From the NCBI RefSeq assembly GCF_003732275.1, contig NZ_MOBM01000040.1, positions 62,001-126,000 on the forward strand: a DNA stretch of 64,000 bases, given 5' to 3'. The DNA comes from Pseudomonas frederiksbergensis (GTDB lineage Bacteria; Pseudomonadota; Gammaproteobacteria; Pseudomonadales; Pseudomonadaceae). Position numbers and translations under genes: made by a program. The notes beneath the pieces are model-generated. The model saw nothing but the letters and a program-made list of their open reading frames with translations, ran no database searches and had not been told where the DNA came from. This document shows positions 51,740 to 60,012 of this stretch, in pieces. How positions within the stretch are numbered: the stretch's first letter is position 1; every line of letters begins with the position of its first letter.

Positions 51740-52423
51740 ATGACCCGCATCTTGACCATCGAAGACGACGCTGTGACCGCCCGGGAAATCGTCGCCGAAC
51801 TGAGTAGCCACGGCCTCGACGTGGATTGGGTCGACAATGGCCGTGAAGGCCTGGAACGCGCGGTCAGCGGCGACTACGACCTGATCACCCTCGACCGCAT
51901 GCTGCCGGAGCTCGATGGTCTGGCGATTGTTACCACCTTGCGCACCATGGGCGTGGCCACGCCGATCCTGATGATCAGCGCCCTCTCCGATGTCGATGAA
52001 CGGGTTCGCGGCCTGCGCGCCGGCGGCGACGATTACCTGACCAAACCGTTCGCCACCGATGAAATGGCGGCCCGGGTCGAAGTCTTGCTGCGCCGGCAGA
52101 ACACAGTGACCGCCCAGGCCACCACATTGCGCGTGGCCGATCTGGAGCTGAACCTGATCAGCCACGAGGCCAGCCGCGACAGCCAGTTGCTGACGCTGTT
52201 GCCCACCGAGTACAAGTTGCTGGAATTTCTGATGCGCAACACCGGGCAGATTCTGTCGCGGATGATGATTTTCGAAGAGGTCTGGGGTTATCACTTCGAC
52301 CCCGGCACCAACCTGATCGACGTGCATATCGGCCGTCTGCGCAAAAAGATCGACCCGCCAGGCAAAGTCCCACTGATTCGGACGGTGCGAGGCTCGGGTT
52401 ATGTCATTGCTGAACCCCTCTAA
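51740..52423 (+). CDS. OmpR-family response regulator
   Basis: 227 residues. Receiver domain with acidic pocket ED at 9-10 and phosphoacceptor Asp52 in LITLDRMLPELDG, Lys102 in LTKPF; winged-helix effector domain (about 130-225) with LLPTEYKLLEFLMRNTGQ and IDVHIGRLRKKID. Overlaps the sensor kinase gene by 23 bases, so the pair is coupled. Signal unknown; the lack of transporter or envelope genes beside it gives no hint. Confidence 0.95.
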   Translation: MTRILTIEDDAVTAREIVAELSSHGLDVDWVDNGREGLERAVSGDYDLITLDRMLPELDGLAIVTTLRTMGVATPILMISALSDVDERVRGLRAGGDDYLTKPFATDEMAARVEVLLRRQNTVTAQATTLRVADLELNLISHEASRDSQLLTLLPTEYKLLEFLMRNTGQILSRMMIFEEVWGYHFDPGTNLIDVHIGRLRKKIDPPGKVPLIRTVRGSGYVIAEPL

Positions 52424-53795
52424 AGGCTGGCGCTCCTCCAGCAGCCGCTTGCTGGCGCTCTACAGTTCGCTGTTCGTGGCCTGGAGCGGGATTCTCATGG
52501 GCGTCATGTACTACGAGGTATCCAGCTACCTGGACACCCTGGCCAAGCATTCGTTGATGCAGCGTCAGCATCTGTTTTCTCGCTTCCAGGGCGAGCAATT
52601 GGAGGACGCCCTCGCCGCCAGCGTGACCTTCGACATTCGCGGCATCGACGCCTATGGCCTGTTCGATGACCAGCAGCGCTACCTCAGCGGCCCCTTGCGC
52701 CAGATCCCCCAAGGCCTGCTGCTGGACGGCAAGATTCACATCCTCGGCGACTGCGTCGATGCCGACGACCCGACCCTGCCCGCCGACAGTTGCGACGCCG
52801 TGGCGACCCGGACCCTCGACGGGCGTTGGCTGGTGCTGGTGCGGGACAACGGTTCGTTGTTTGCCGTGACCCGGATCATCCTGCACGCGCTGCTGTGGGG
52901 CGTGTCGCTGACCATTCTGCCCGGCATCGCCGGTTGGCATTTATTAAGGCGGCGCCCGCTGCGGCGGATCCGGGCGATCCAGGCCAGCGCCGAAGCCATC
53001 GTCGCCGGCGACCTGACCCGGCGCCTGCCGCTGTCCAACCGCCGTGACGAGCTGGACATGCTCGCCGCAATCGTCAACGCCATGCTCGAACGCATCGAGC
53101 GCTTGATGAACGAGGTCAAGGGCGTGTGCGACAACATCGCCCATGACCTGCGCACACCGCTGACGCGCCTGCGGGCGCAGTTGTACCGGATTCAGCAACA
53201 GGCCGATGACGGTTCGACACTGGCCGTGCAACTGGATTCGGTACTCGGCGAGGCCGATACCTTGATGGCGCGTTTCCGTGGCTTGCTGCGAATTTCCGAG
53301 CTGGAGGATCGCCAACGCCGTTCGGGTTTCGTGCAACTGGACCCGATGCCGTTGCTGCAAGAGCTGCACGACTTTTATCTGCCGCTGGCGGAAGAAGGCG
53401 AACTGACCTTTGAACTGCAACTGCCCGAATCCCTGCCCTGGCTCAATGGCGACCGGGCGTTGCTGTTCGAAGCCGTGGCGAATTTGCTGAGCAACTCGAT
53501 CAAATTCACGCCGCCGGGTGGCAAGGTGATTTTACGTGGGGTGAATGACGCCGGGCATCCACGAATCGAAGTACTTGACTCCGGCCCCGGCATTGCGCTG
53601 GCCGAGCGTGAGGCGGTGTTTCAGCGCTTCTATCGCGCCGAGGGCGGTAACCCGCAAAGCGGTTTCGGGCTGGGGCTGTCGATCGTCGCGGCGATTGTCA
53701 GCCTGCATGGGTTTACGCTGGAAGTGGGCAGCAGCGAACTGGGTGGCGCGCTGTTGGTGCTGGATTGCCGGCAGAGTTTGATTTCTCAGGCCTGA
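52401..53795 (+). CDS. Sensor histidine kinase
   Basis: 464 residues. Membrane spans at about 18-38 and 155-178 frame a periplasmic sensor of about 115 residues containing two cysteines (GDCVDADDPTLPADSCDA) that may form a disulfide. Then HAMP (about 180-232), H-box with His in NIAHDLRTPLTRLR (about 248), N-box NLLSNSIKFT, G1 DSGPGIAL and G2 GFGLGLSIV. Complete and active in appearance. Pairs with the upstream regulator. Confidence 0.95.
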   Translation: MSLLNPSKGWRSSSSRLLALYSSLFVAWSGILMGVMYYEVSSYLDTLAKHSLMQRQHLFSRFQGEQLEDALAASVTFDIRGIDAYGLFDDQQRYLSGPLRQIPQGLLLDGKIHILGDCVDADDPTLPADSCDAVATRTLDGRWLVLVRDNGSLFAVTRIILHALLWGVSLTILPGIAGWHLLRRRPLRRIRAIQASAEAIVAGDLTRRLPLSNRRDELDMLAAIVNAMLERIERLMNEVKGVCDNIAHDLRTPLTRLRAQLYRIQQQADDGSTLAVQLDSVLGEADTLMARFRGLLRISELEDRQRRSGFVQLDPMPLLQELHDFYLPLAEEGELTFELQLPESLPWLNGDRALLFEAVANLLSNSIKFTPPGGKVILRGVNDAGHPRIEVLDSGPGIALAEREAVFQRFYRAEGGNPQSGFGLGLSIVAAIVSLHGFTLEVGSSELGGALLVLDCRQSLISQA

Positions 53796-53824
53796 CACTC
53801 ACTCACTGACAAAGAAGCCCCCCT

Positions 53825-54001
53825 GTGGGAGCGAGCCTGCTCGCGATGGCGCAGTGTCAGACAACATCAATGTTGACTGGAAGGCAGCCGTCGCGAGCAG
53901 GCTCGCTCCCACAGGGATTTGCTTAGGCCGCGCGAAAGCGGTGTGTCAGACAACATCATTGTCGACTGGCAGTCCGCATTCGCGAGCAAGCCCGCTCCCA
54001 C
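53825..54001. repeat. Three REP units (family A)
   Basis: Units at 53825-53846, 53890-53911 and 53980-54001. Both spacers carry the linker TGTCAGACAACATCA followed by TTGACTGG or TCGACTGG, so the array looks like a doublet plus half of a second one. Between the kinase and the convergent DinB gene. Confidence 0.92.
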
Positions 54002-54031
54002 ATTGGATTTTCCTGGGTCGGGAAACTCGAT

Positions 54032-54538
54032 TCAATACCCCGGAACCTCGCGCAGAAACACCGGCAGGTCGGTGATCGGCGGCAGGGCCGGAATCTCGAC
54101 GTACATCTGGACCACCCAGCCTCGGTGATAACTGGCGTGGTTGACCACATGCAACAGCATCGCGCCGGCACTCATGACCCCGCTTTCCCCCGAGACAGAG
54201 GTGAATTCGATGGGTTGATCCAGCGAGTCGTCGGTCTGGGCCGAGGTCCATCCACAGAACCATTGATCGATCTCCTGTTGCGCCATGCGCAGCTCGGGGA
54301 GTTCGGTATGGAGCAGATCATGGGAGGTTTTGAAGTCGTGCCCTCGGCCCTCCAGATGCGCTTGCCAGATGCAGTCCACCACGTAGATGTGGTTCAAGGT
54401 GCCGATGATGTTGTTGAACACCGACACCCGTTTGCGGTTGAGCTCTTCCGGTGGCAGCGCCATGAGGCTGTCAAAGAGTCGCTGATCGGCCCAGCGCCTG
54501 TAATCGGCGAGCATGCGGGCAGTGCGTACGTTGATCAT
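54032..54538 (-). CDS. DinB-family protein
   Basis: 168 residues from the ATG at 54538, which has GGGAG eight bases upstream. Four-helix bundle with metal-binding histidines in GTLNHIYVVD (about 44-50) and HVVNHASYHRG (about 128-138; HxxxH...H). DinB-type proteins include thiol-dependent metalloenzymes (mycothiol, bacillithiol); in a glutathione-using pseudomonad the thiol and reaction are unknown. Confidence 0.9.
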   Translation of the reverse strand: MINVRTARMLADYRRWADQRLFDSLMALPPEELNRKRVSVFNNIIGTLNHIYVVDCIWQAHLEGRGHDFKTSHDLLHTELPELRMAQQEIDQWFCGWTSAQTDDSLDQPIEFTSVSGESGVMSAGAMLLHVVNHASYHRGWVVQMYVEIPALPPITDLPVFLREVPGY

Positions 54539-54652
54539 CAGAGGTCTCCCATGAGGATGGGCGCATTGCCAAGAATAGCCCTCGCGGCTGGCAACATCGT
54601 AAACGCTGATCATCGGTCACGCCGTACGCGCCCTTGTAGCCGCTAGCGCATT

Positions 54653-54740
54653 GTGGGAGCGGGCTTGCTCGCGAATACGGATTGCCAGTCGACAATGATG
54701 TTGCCTGACACACCGCTTTCGCGAGCAAGCCCGCTCCCAC
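54653..54740. repeat. REP doublet (family A)
   Basis: Units at 54653-54674 and 54719-54740 with the common linker in reverse orientation (GTCGACAATGATGTTGCCTG). Between the DinB and FAD-oxidoreductase genes. Confidence 0.93.
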
Positions 54741-54779
54741 TATTGCACTGGCGGCTACAGGATTTCGTCGCGAATTCAA

Positions 54780-55883
54780 TCAAGACAAACGCTGTACCAC
54801 CCGGTCGGCCAGCGCCAGGCAACTGGTCAGCCCCGGAGATTCGATGCCGAACAAGTTGACCAACCCCGGCACGCCATGCACATCCGGGCCGCTGATGACG
54901 AAGTCGGCAGCCGGCTCGCTCGGCCCGCTGATTTTCGGGCGAATGCCGCTGTAGGCCGGTTGCAGGCTGTCCTCGGGCAACGCCGGCCAGTAACGCCGGA
55001 TCGCCTGATAGAAACTTTCGCTGCGGCGGGGATCGACGCGGTAATCGACGTGCTCGACCCATTCGACATCCGGCCCGAAACGCGCCTGACCGCCCAGGTC
55101 CAGGGTCATGTGCACACCGAGCCCGGCGCTTTCCGGTGCCGGATAGACCAGATGCCGGAACGGCGCCGGACCGCTGAAACTGAAATAGCTGCCCTTGCAC
55201 AGCCAGGCCTTGGGCACGTGCTGCGTTGGCAAGCCTTCGATCCGGCTCGCCACGTCAGGCGCGGACAATCCCGCGCAGTTGATCAACTGACGACAGCTCA
55301 ACGTCATCGGCTGAGCGCCGCCCATGTGCAGCTCGAAACCGTGCCCGGTGCAACGGGCCGATTCCAATGGTGTGTGAAAGGCTATCGAAGTACCGCACGC
55401 TTCGGCATCTGCCTGAAGCGCCAGCATCAGGGCATGGGAATCGACAATACCGGTGGACGGCGACCAGAGCGCGGCAACGCAGGACAACGCCGGCTCTAGC
55501 CCCCGCGCCTGCCCGGCATCCAGCCATTGCAGGTCATCGACACCGTTGCGCCGGCCCTGCTCCAGCAACGCCTGCAAGGCATGGCGCTGGTGGTCATCGG
55601 TGGCCACGATCAGCTTGCCGATACGCTGGTAATCGACGCCGCGCTCATCGCAGAAGGCGTACAGCCGTTGCCTGCCCTCCACGCACAATTGCGCCTTGAG
55701 ACTGCCACTCGGGTAATAGATGCCGGCGTGGATCACTTCCGAGTTGCGCGAACTGATGCCCACGCCAATCCCCTCGCCCGCCTCGACCAGAATCACTTCT
55801 CGCCCGGCCCGAGCCTGCGCCCTGGCCACTGCCAGCCCGACCACTCCGGCCCCGACCACCACGCATTCGATATCGATGCTCAC
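54780..55883 (-). CDS. FAD-dependent oxidoreductase, LhgO (L-2-hydroxyglutarate dehydrogenase) type
   Basis: 367 residues from a GTG at 55883, preferred because GGAGGG lies just upstream; an ATG five codons earlier (55898) is open. FAD motif VVGAGVVGLAVARAQA at 8-23, then the family block SSRNSEVIHAGIYYPSGSLK (about 44-63) with the catalytic-region histidine. The C terminus (GLVNLFGIESPGLTSCLALA) closes the FAD site. Oxidation of L-2-hydroxyglutarate or a related 2-hydroxyacid with transfer of electrons to the quinone pool is likely. One known homologue is YgaF/LhgO. Confidence 0.88.
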   Translation of the reverse strand: MSIDIECVVVGAGVVGLAVARAQARAGREVILVEAGEGIGVGISSRNSEVIHAGIYYPSGSLKAQLCVEGRQRLYAFCDERGVDYQRIGKLIVATDDHQRHALQALLEQGRRNGVDDLQWLDAGQARGLEPALSCVAALWSPSTGIVDSHALMLALQADAEACGTSIAFHTPLESARCTGHGFELHMGGAQPMTLSCRQLINCAGLSAPDVASRIEGLPTQHVPKAWLCKGSYFSFSGPAPFRHLVYPAPESAGLGVHMTLDLGGQARFGPDVEWVEHVDYRVDPRRSESFYQAIRRYWPALPEDSLQPAYSGIRPKISGPSEPAADFVISGPDVHGVPGLVNLFGIESPGLTSCLALADRVVQRLS

Positions 55884-56251
55884 CTGCCCTCCACTCATTC
55901 AAGCCATCCCTGGCTCCCGATAATCGACCACGCTGAAGATTATCGCCAGCATGACCACGAAGATCCCATCACGGGTTGCCTACGGTCTATGTAGGAGCTG
56001 GCGAAGCCTGCGATCTTTTGATCTTGATTTTTAAAAGCAAAGTCGAAAGATCGCAGGCTGCGCCAGCTCCTGCAGGGTCGGGTGTTCGTCAGATACTGCG
56101 GTCGGCTGCATGCTCAGTGGCTGACCGTAGGGGCAACCGTGCGGTTCTGAGCGCTCGCCTATGCATATATCGAATCGGTAGGGAACTCCTGAGCGCTACC
56201 AGGCATCCTAAATTATGTGTTACTTCCTTTACGCTTTCGGAGGACGCCGTC
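55884..56251. other. Divergent intergenic region with a family B repeat
   Basis: 368 bases. Holds the repeat at 55991-56074 and, toward the DUF2388 gene, an AT-rich stretch (about 56160-56235) that should contain its promoter. Nothing else supported. Confidence 0.55.
55991..56074. repeat. Palindromic repeat pair (family B), variant
   Basis: Arms GTAGGAGCTGGCGAAGCC and its complement, with several substitutions compared to the other family B pairs and an imperfect right arm. Confidence 0.88.
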
Positions 56252-56548
56252 ATGCGCCGTCTGTTGCTCATATCTTCACTAGTGCTTTGTTTGCCCGTTG
56301 GTTCGGCCATGGCCGATGTAGATGCAAAAGATGTCGCCACTTCGGCTGGGGTCTCCGCATCGCTGTACTCGACGTTCAAAGATGACAAAATCGTAATTCC
56401 CGCACGGGATGATGCCTCTAGCTTCGTGGCGAGTGGCGGTACGATTCGCGGCGTTTATCTGGAGTCGGTGTTGAAGGAAATTCGACAAAATCATCCCGAC
56501 CTCAAGGCCAGCGACGAGGACCTGGCCAAAGCGATCCTCGCTCAATAA
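56252..56548 (+). CDS. DUF2388 family secreted protein
   Basis: 98 residues with CGGAGG before the ATG. Signal peptide cleaved after AMA (about residue 20). The mature part carries the family block KDDKIVIPARDDASSFVASG (about residues 43-62) and GGTIRGVYLESVLKEIR. Small periplasmic proteins of this family occur in tandem in many pseudomonads; function unknown. Confidence 0.9.
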   Translation: MRRLLLISSLVLCLPVGSAMADVDAKDVATSAGVSASLYSTFKDDKIVIPARDDASSFVASGGTIRGVYLESVLKEIRQNHPDLKASDEDLAKAILAQ

Positions 56549-56587
56549 GGTCCAATCGCTCCCTAAAACCTGTAAAAACAAGCCGTG

Positions 56588-56618
56588 GGGCCCGCAACAC
56601 CGGATAGTGTTCGGGCCC
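56588..56618. terminator. Hairpin between convergent DUF2388 and dehydratase genes
   Basis: GGGCCCGCAACAC / GTGTTCGGGCCC, 12 pairs with one bulged base and a 6-base loop. The end overlaps the last base of the dehydratase gene. On the minus strand a TTTTT run follows about 15 bases later. Probably serves both genes. Confidence 0.55.
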
Positions 56619-57550
56619 TAGGTTGCTTGCGCCCCAGCGGACAGGCACGCCCAGCCGGCGACCAACTGCGCGCTGATGCTGACGCCGCCGCACACCACAA
56701 TCACCACATCATGGGCCTCGGCAATCGCTGGATGGTCCAGATACGCCACCGCCAATGAAACGCCGCACGCCGGCTCGACCAACTGACGCAAGTCGTTGGC
56801 GTAACGAACCACGCCCATGATCGCCTCATCATCGCTGAGCACCACGCACTCGTGCGCAAAGTCGAGAATGTGCTGCACCGGCCAGGCCGCCACTTGCGCA
56901 GCGCCAAGTGACGTGGCGACGGTATCGATGCGCGGCAATCTGACCGGGTGCCCGGCACTGACGGCGGCCGCGAAAGATGCTGCGCCCCGGGTTTCGCAAG
57001 CAACGATTCGACAATCCATGCGCTGATGACGGATCAATCCAGTGAGCAGGCCCGCCAGCAACCCTCCGCCGCCCACCGACGTCACCAACACATCAACCTG
57101 AGGACAGTCCTCGAGAATTTCATCGACCATCGTGCTGTGCCCTTCCCACAACACCGGATGATCGAAGGCCGGCACGTATTCCGTATCCGCACCCTGTGCG
57201 AGTGCTTTGGCCCGTTGATTCGCTTCGTCCCACACCTTGCCGTAAACGATCACCTCGGCACCGGTTTTCCTGATCCTGGCGCGGGTGGTTTCCGGGGTGG
57301 TGTTCGGCACCACGATGCAGGCTTTCAGCCCAAGGCTGGCGGCGGCCACAGCGGTGGCCAACCCGGCATTCCCCCCGGAAGGACAAACCACTTTGCGCTT
57401 GCCCTGCTCCGCTGCCTGACTGCACAGCAGGCCCATGCCGCGCAGTTTGAACGAGCCGCTGGGTTGCAGGTTTTCCAGCTTGAGCCAGATCCGCCGGGCG
57501 GGTGTCGACAGGCCCGGGTGCAGAATCAGGGGCGTTCTGATGTGAAGCAT
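56618..57550 (-). CDS. PLP-dependent serine/threonine dehydratase family enzyme
   Basis: Fold-type II PLP enzyme of 310 residues from the ATG at 57550, which has AAGGAG six bases upstream. PLP lysine Lys35 in GSFKLRG; cofactor-phosphate loop SGGNAG at 58-63 and SVGGGGLLAGLL near 168-179. The size and the C terminus (VVIVVCGGVSISAQLV) match mammalian-type serine dehydratases more than the long IlvA. Deaminates L-serine or L-threonine to pyruvate or 2-oxobutyrate. No regulatory ACT domain. Confidence 0.9.
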   Translation of the reverse strand: MLHIRTPLILHPGLSTPARRIWLKLENLQPSGSFKLRGMGLLCSQAAEQGKRKVVCPSGGNAGLATAVAAASLGLKACIVVPNTTPETTRARIRKTGAEVIVYGKVWDEANQRAKALAQGADTEYVPAFDHPVLWEGHSTMVDEILEDCPQVDVLVTSVGGGGLLAGLLTGLIRHQRMDCRIVACETRGAASFAAAVSAGHPVRLPRIDTVATSLGAAQVAAWPVQHILDFAHECVVLSDDEAIMGVVRYANDLRQLVEPACGVSLAVAYLDHPAIAEAHDVVIVVCGGVSISAQLVAGWACLSAGAQAT

Positions 57551-57703
57551 CGCGTGCTCCTTGTGGCGCTCCCGGCTCATCGAGAGGTTCAACGAGCCGG
57601 GAGTGAATAGATAGAATCATCCTTATCCAAGCTTAGTTCACCCTGCCCCGCGGCTACCGTTCTGGCCATACCACGACACCGCGTCGAATGATCGAACAAC
57701 CGC

Positions 57704-57798
57704 GCAGGAGCTGCTGCAGGCTGCGATCTTTTGATTTTGATCTTCAGCAAATTCGAAATCGCGAAGATCAAAAGATCGCAGCCTGCGCCAGCTCCTAC
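57704..57798. repeat. Palindromic repeat pair (family B)
   Basis: Arms GCAGGAGCTGCTGCAGG and complement, loop about 20 bases longer than in the other pairs. Ends ten bases before the first possible start of the methyltransferase-like gene. Confidence 0.9.
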
Positions 57799-57828
57799 AC
57801 TGGTTTTATGCCCCTTGCGAAGTCAGTC

Positions 57829-58488
57829 ATGAACATCTCGGCCAAGCTCGCGTTTTTCGCCCTCGTCAGCACCCTTGCCTACCTCGCTCTCGCGGTGTTC
57901 GGGCTGGGCGGGTTGGCAGCTTTTTTCTCGCACCCGCCGCTGGTGGTTATTGCGCTGGCAACCGTGGTGATGGCGATCATCTCCTTGTTCAGCGAGGGCA
58001 ACCTGAGCTCCGGCGAACGTGAAGACAGGGCCAATCGTTGGGTGTTGCCGGTCTTCGGGGTGCTCGGATTGTTGAGTGGGTATCTGCCGGCTTACACCGA
58101 CCGGATCGACTTCTGGACCTTCGGTGGTGAGGGCGTGCGTTGGCTGGGCGCGTTGCTGTTCATCGGCGGCGGCACACTGCGGATGTGGCCGGTGTTTGTA
58201 CTGGGCAAACGCTTCAGCGGACTGGTGGCGATTCAGCCGGGCCACCGTCTGGTCACCGACGGGATTTATCGGACCTTGCGCAACCCCAGCTATCTGGGAC
58301 TGCTGATCAATGGCGTGGGTTGGGCGCTGGCCTTTCGTTCCGGGGTCGGGTTGCTGCTGGTGGCGCTGATGTTGATCCCGCTGATCGCTCGCATTCGCTC
58401 CGAAGAAGCGCTATTACGCACGCAATTCGGCAGTGAATACGAGGCTTACTGCGCCCGTACCTGGCGATTGATTCCGGGTATTTACTGA
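57829..58488 (+). CDS. Isoprenylcysteine carboxyl methyltransferase-like membrane protein
   Basis: 219 residues from the ATG at 57829; an in-frame ATG at 57808 would add seven residues. About five membrane spans. GHRLVTDGIYRTLRNPSYLG (about 136-155) and FGSEYEAYCARTWRLIPGIY at the C terminus are the ICMT/PEMT family signatures. Probably a SAM-dependent methyltransferase acting on a lipid or small hydrophobic acceptor; substrate unknown in bacteria without prenylation. Confidence 0.88.
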   Translation: MNISAKLAFFALVSTLAYLALAVFGLGGLAAFFSHPPLVVIALATVVMAIISLFSEGNLSSGEREDRANRWVLPVFGVLGLLSGYLPAYTDRIDFWTFGGEGVRWLGALLFIGGGTLRMWPVFVLGKRFSGLVAIQPGHRLVTDGIYRTLRNPSYLGLLINGVGWALAFRSGVGLLLVALMLIPLIARIRSEEALLRTQFGSEYEAYCARTWRLIPGIY

Positions 58489-58506
58489 ACCCACCACAAC
58501 TCTAAT

Positions 58507-58593
58507 GTGGGAGCGAGCCTGCTCGCGATAGCGATCTTTCAGTCACATAGATGCTGAATGTGCTGACGCTATCGCGAGCAGGCTCGCTCCCAC
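58507..58593. repeat. REP doublet (family A)
   Basis: Units at 58507-58528 and 58572-58593; linker related to the common one but with several changes. Between the convergent methyltransferase-like and HAD genes. Confidence 0.92.
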
Positions 58594-58610
58594 ATTAGCT
58601 CGCTGGAACA

Positions 58611-59261
58611 TCAGATTGTGTACAGGCTGATCTGGCTGTGAAGATCCACTCGCGCCTCGACCGAGTCATATCCAGCCAAAGTGGCGTGCGGGGTCTGGAG
58701 CGGATGAACATGGGTCGCGGTGATGACCATGACGTGGGCGCCCGCCGCTTCGCCGGCACGAATCCCCACGGCGGCGTCTTCGAAGATCAGGCAATCGACG
58801 GGCTCGACCCCTAACCGACGAGCGGCCAGCCGATAGCCCGCAGGGTCGGGTTTGCCGGCACTGACGTCTTCGGCGGTGACCATCACCCCAGGTTCGGGAA
58901 TGCCTGCCGCCGCCATTCGGCGCAGGGCCAGCGGCCGTGGCGCCGAGGTGACGATGGCCCATTGATTGGCGGGCAACGAATTCAGGAAACTCGCCGCGCC
59001 GGATACTTCGACAATCCCTTCCACATCCTCGATTTCCGCCTCGGTGATCCACGCGGCTTCAGCTTCAGCATCCACCCCGGGCAAGGCCAGACGGCTGATG
59101 GTGTCAATGGCGCGAACGCCGTGGATGGTCGGCAGGAAGGTTTCAACATCGACACCGTGGCGCAGGGCCCAAATGGTCCAGATCCGCTCGGCGGCAGCGA
59201 TGGAATTGAGGACAGTTCCGTCCATATCGAACAGAAAGGCGCGGTACGAGGTGTTGAACAC
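58611..59261 (-). CDS. HAD-superfamily hydrolase (beta-phosphoglucomutase-like)
   Basis: About 216 residues with a GTG start at 59261; no clear ribosome site, so the start is uncertain and an upstream TTG (about 59279) is possible. Motif I FLFDMDGTVLNS with the nucleophile aspartate, motif II VTSA, lysine in SAGKPDP, and motif IV IFEDAAVGIRAG. The cap domain lies between residues 15 and 85. Small-molecule phosphatase or mutase; substrate not readable. Confidence 0.88.
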   Translation of the reverse strand: MFNTSYRAFLFDMDGTVLNSIAAAERIWTIWALRHGVDVETFLPTIHGVRAIDTISRLALPGVDAEAEAAWITEAEIEDVEGIVEVSGAASFLNSLPANQWAIVTSAPRPLALRRMAAAGIPEPGVMVTAEDVSAGKPDPAGYRLAARRLGVEPVDCLIFEDAAVGIRAGEAAGAHVMVITATHVHPLQTPHATLAGYDSVEARVDLHSQISLYTI

Positions 59262-59324
59262 GGATACTTGAACTGTCAAAGGGCGATACCAGGCGAGTAT
59301 TTTCAAGCAATGTACATCACCCAC

Positions 59325-59405
59325 GCAGGAGCTGCCGCAGGCTGCGATCTTTTGATCTTCGTTTTTAAAGCAAATCAAAAGATCGCAGCCTGCGGCAGCT
59401 CCTAC
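59325..59405. repeat. Palindromic repeat pair (family B) providing a stop codon
   Basis: Arms GCAGGAGCTGCCGCAGG and complement. The outer end overlaps the response-regulator gene: the repeat's GTAGGAG end, read on the minus strand, supplies the TAG stop. Confidence 0.92.
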
Positions 59406-59809
59406 ACGGTCCGGTTCGAATGCAAGGCGCTTTGCACACAATCGAGCAACTGTCCCACCGCCCAAGGCTTCTTGATGAACGCAACCCGATGCTTGACCCC
59501 GGAGCTTTTCGGGGTTTCGAAGCCGGACATGATCATGATCGGTTTGTCCGGCCAACGGTCGCCAAACTGATTGGCCAGGTCTGCGCCATTGAGCTTGCCC
59601 GGCATGGTGATGTCCGTCAGCAACAGTCCTACCTCCGGCGCGTGCTGCTCCAGAAACTGCGACGCGGCATCCGCGCTGACCTGGGGTTCAACCACAAAGC
59701 CTTCCTCCTGAAGAATTTCGCACAGAAACTCCAGGATCAACGGGTCATCCTCAACCACAAGAATCAATCCGTCAGACAAGTGCCCCCCCGCCGCTGATAC
59801 TGGACCCAT
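59402..59809 (-). CDS. Stand-alone response-regulator receiver protein
   Basis: 135 residues from the ATG at 59809, with GGGAG nine bases upstream. Receiver fold: acidic pair in LVVEDDPLIL, phosphoacceptor aspartate in LLLTDITMPGKLNG, MSGFET, and lysine in IKKPW. No output domain, so it acts by protein contact (phosphorelay or as a CheY-like messenger). No kinase gene is adjacent. The stop codon is inside a family B repeat. Confidence 0.9.
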   Translation of the reverse strand: MGPVSAAGGHLSDGLILVVEDDPLILEFLCEILQEEGFVVEPQVSADAASQFLEQHAPEVGLLLTDITMPGKLNGADLANQFGDRWPDKPIMIMSGFETPKSSGVKHRVAFIKKPWAVGQLLDCVQSALHSNRTV

Positions 59810-60012
59810 GACTGTGCCACTCCCTGATTGCATAAATGATTTGCGCGGGCTCAAATCCGCCACCTACAGGTAGGAACATCGGACTTCGTGGAAAATTCAT
59901 TTTTGATACACCTGACGTGGACATTCGCCGTCCAGGCTGACACATACGACCGTTTGTCAGCGCATAATTGTGGTTAAAATGCCGCCCCCCCATGCATGGC
60001 CGACTTTGCCCG

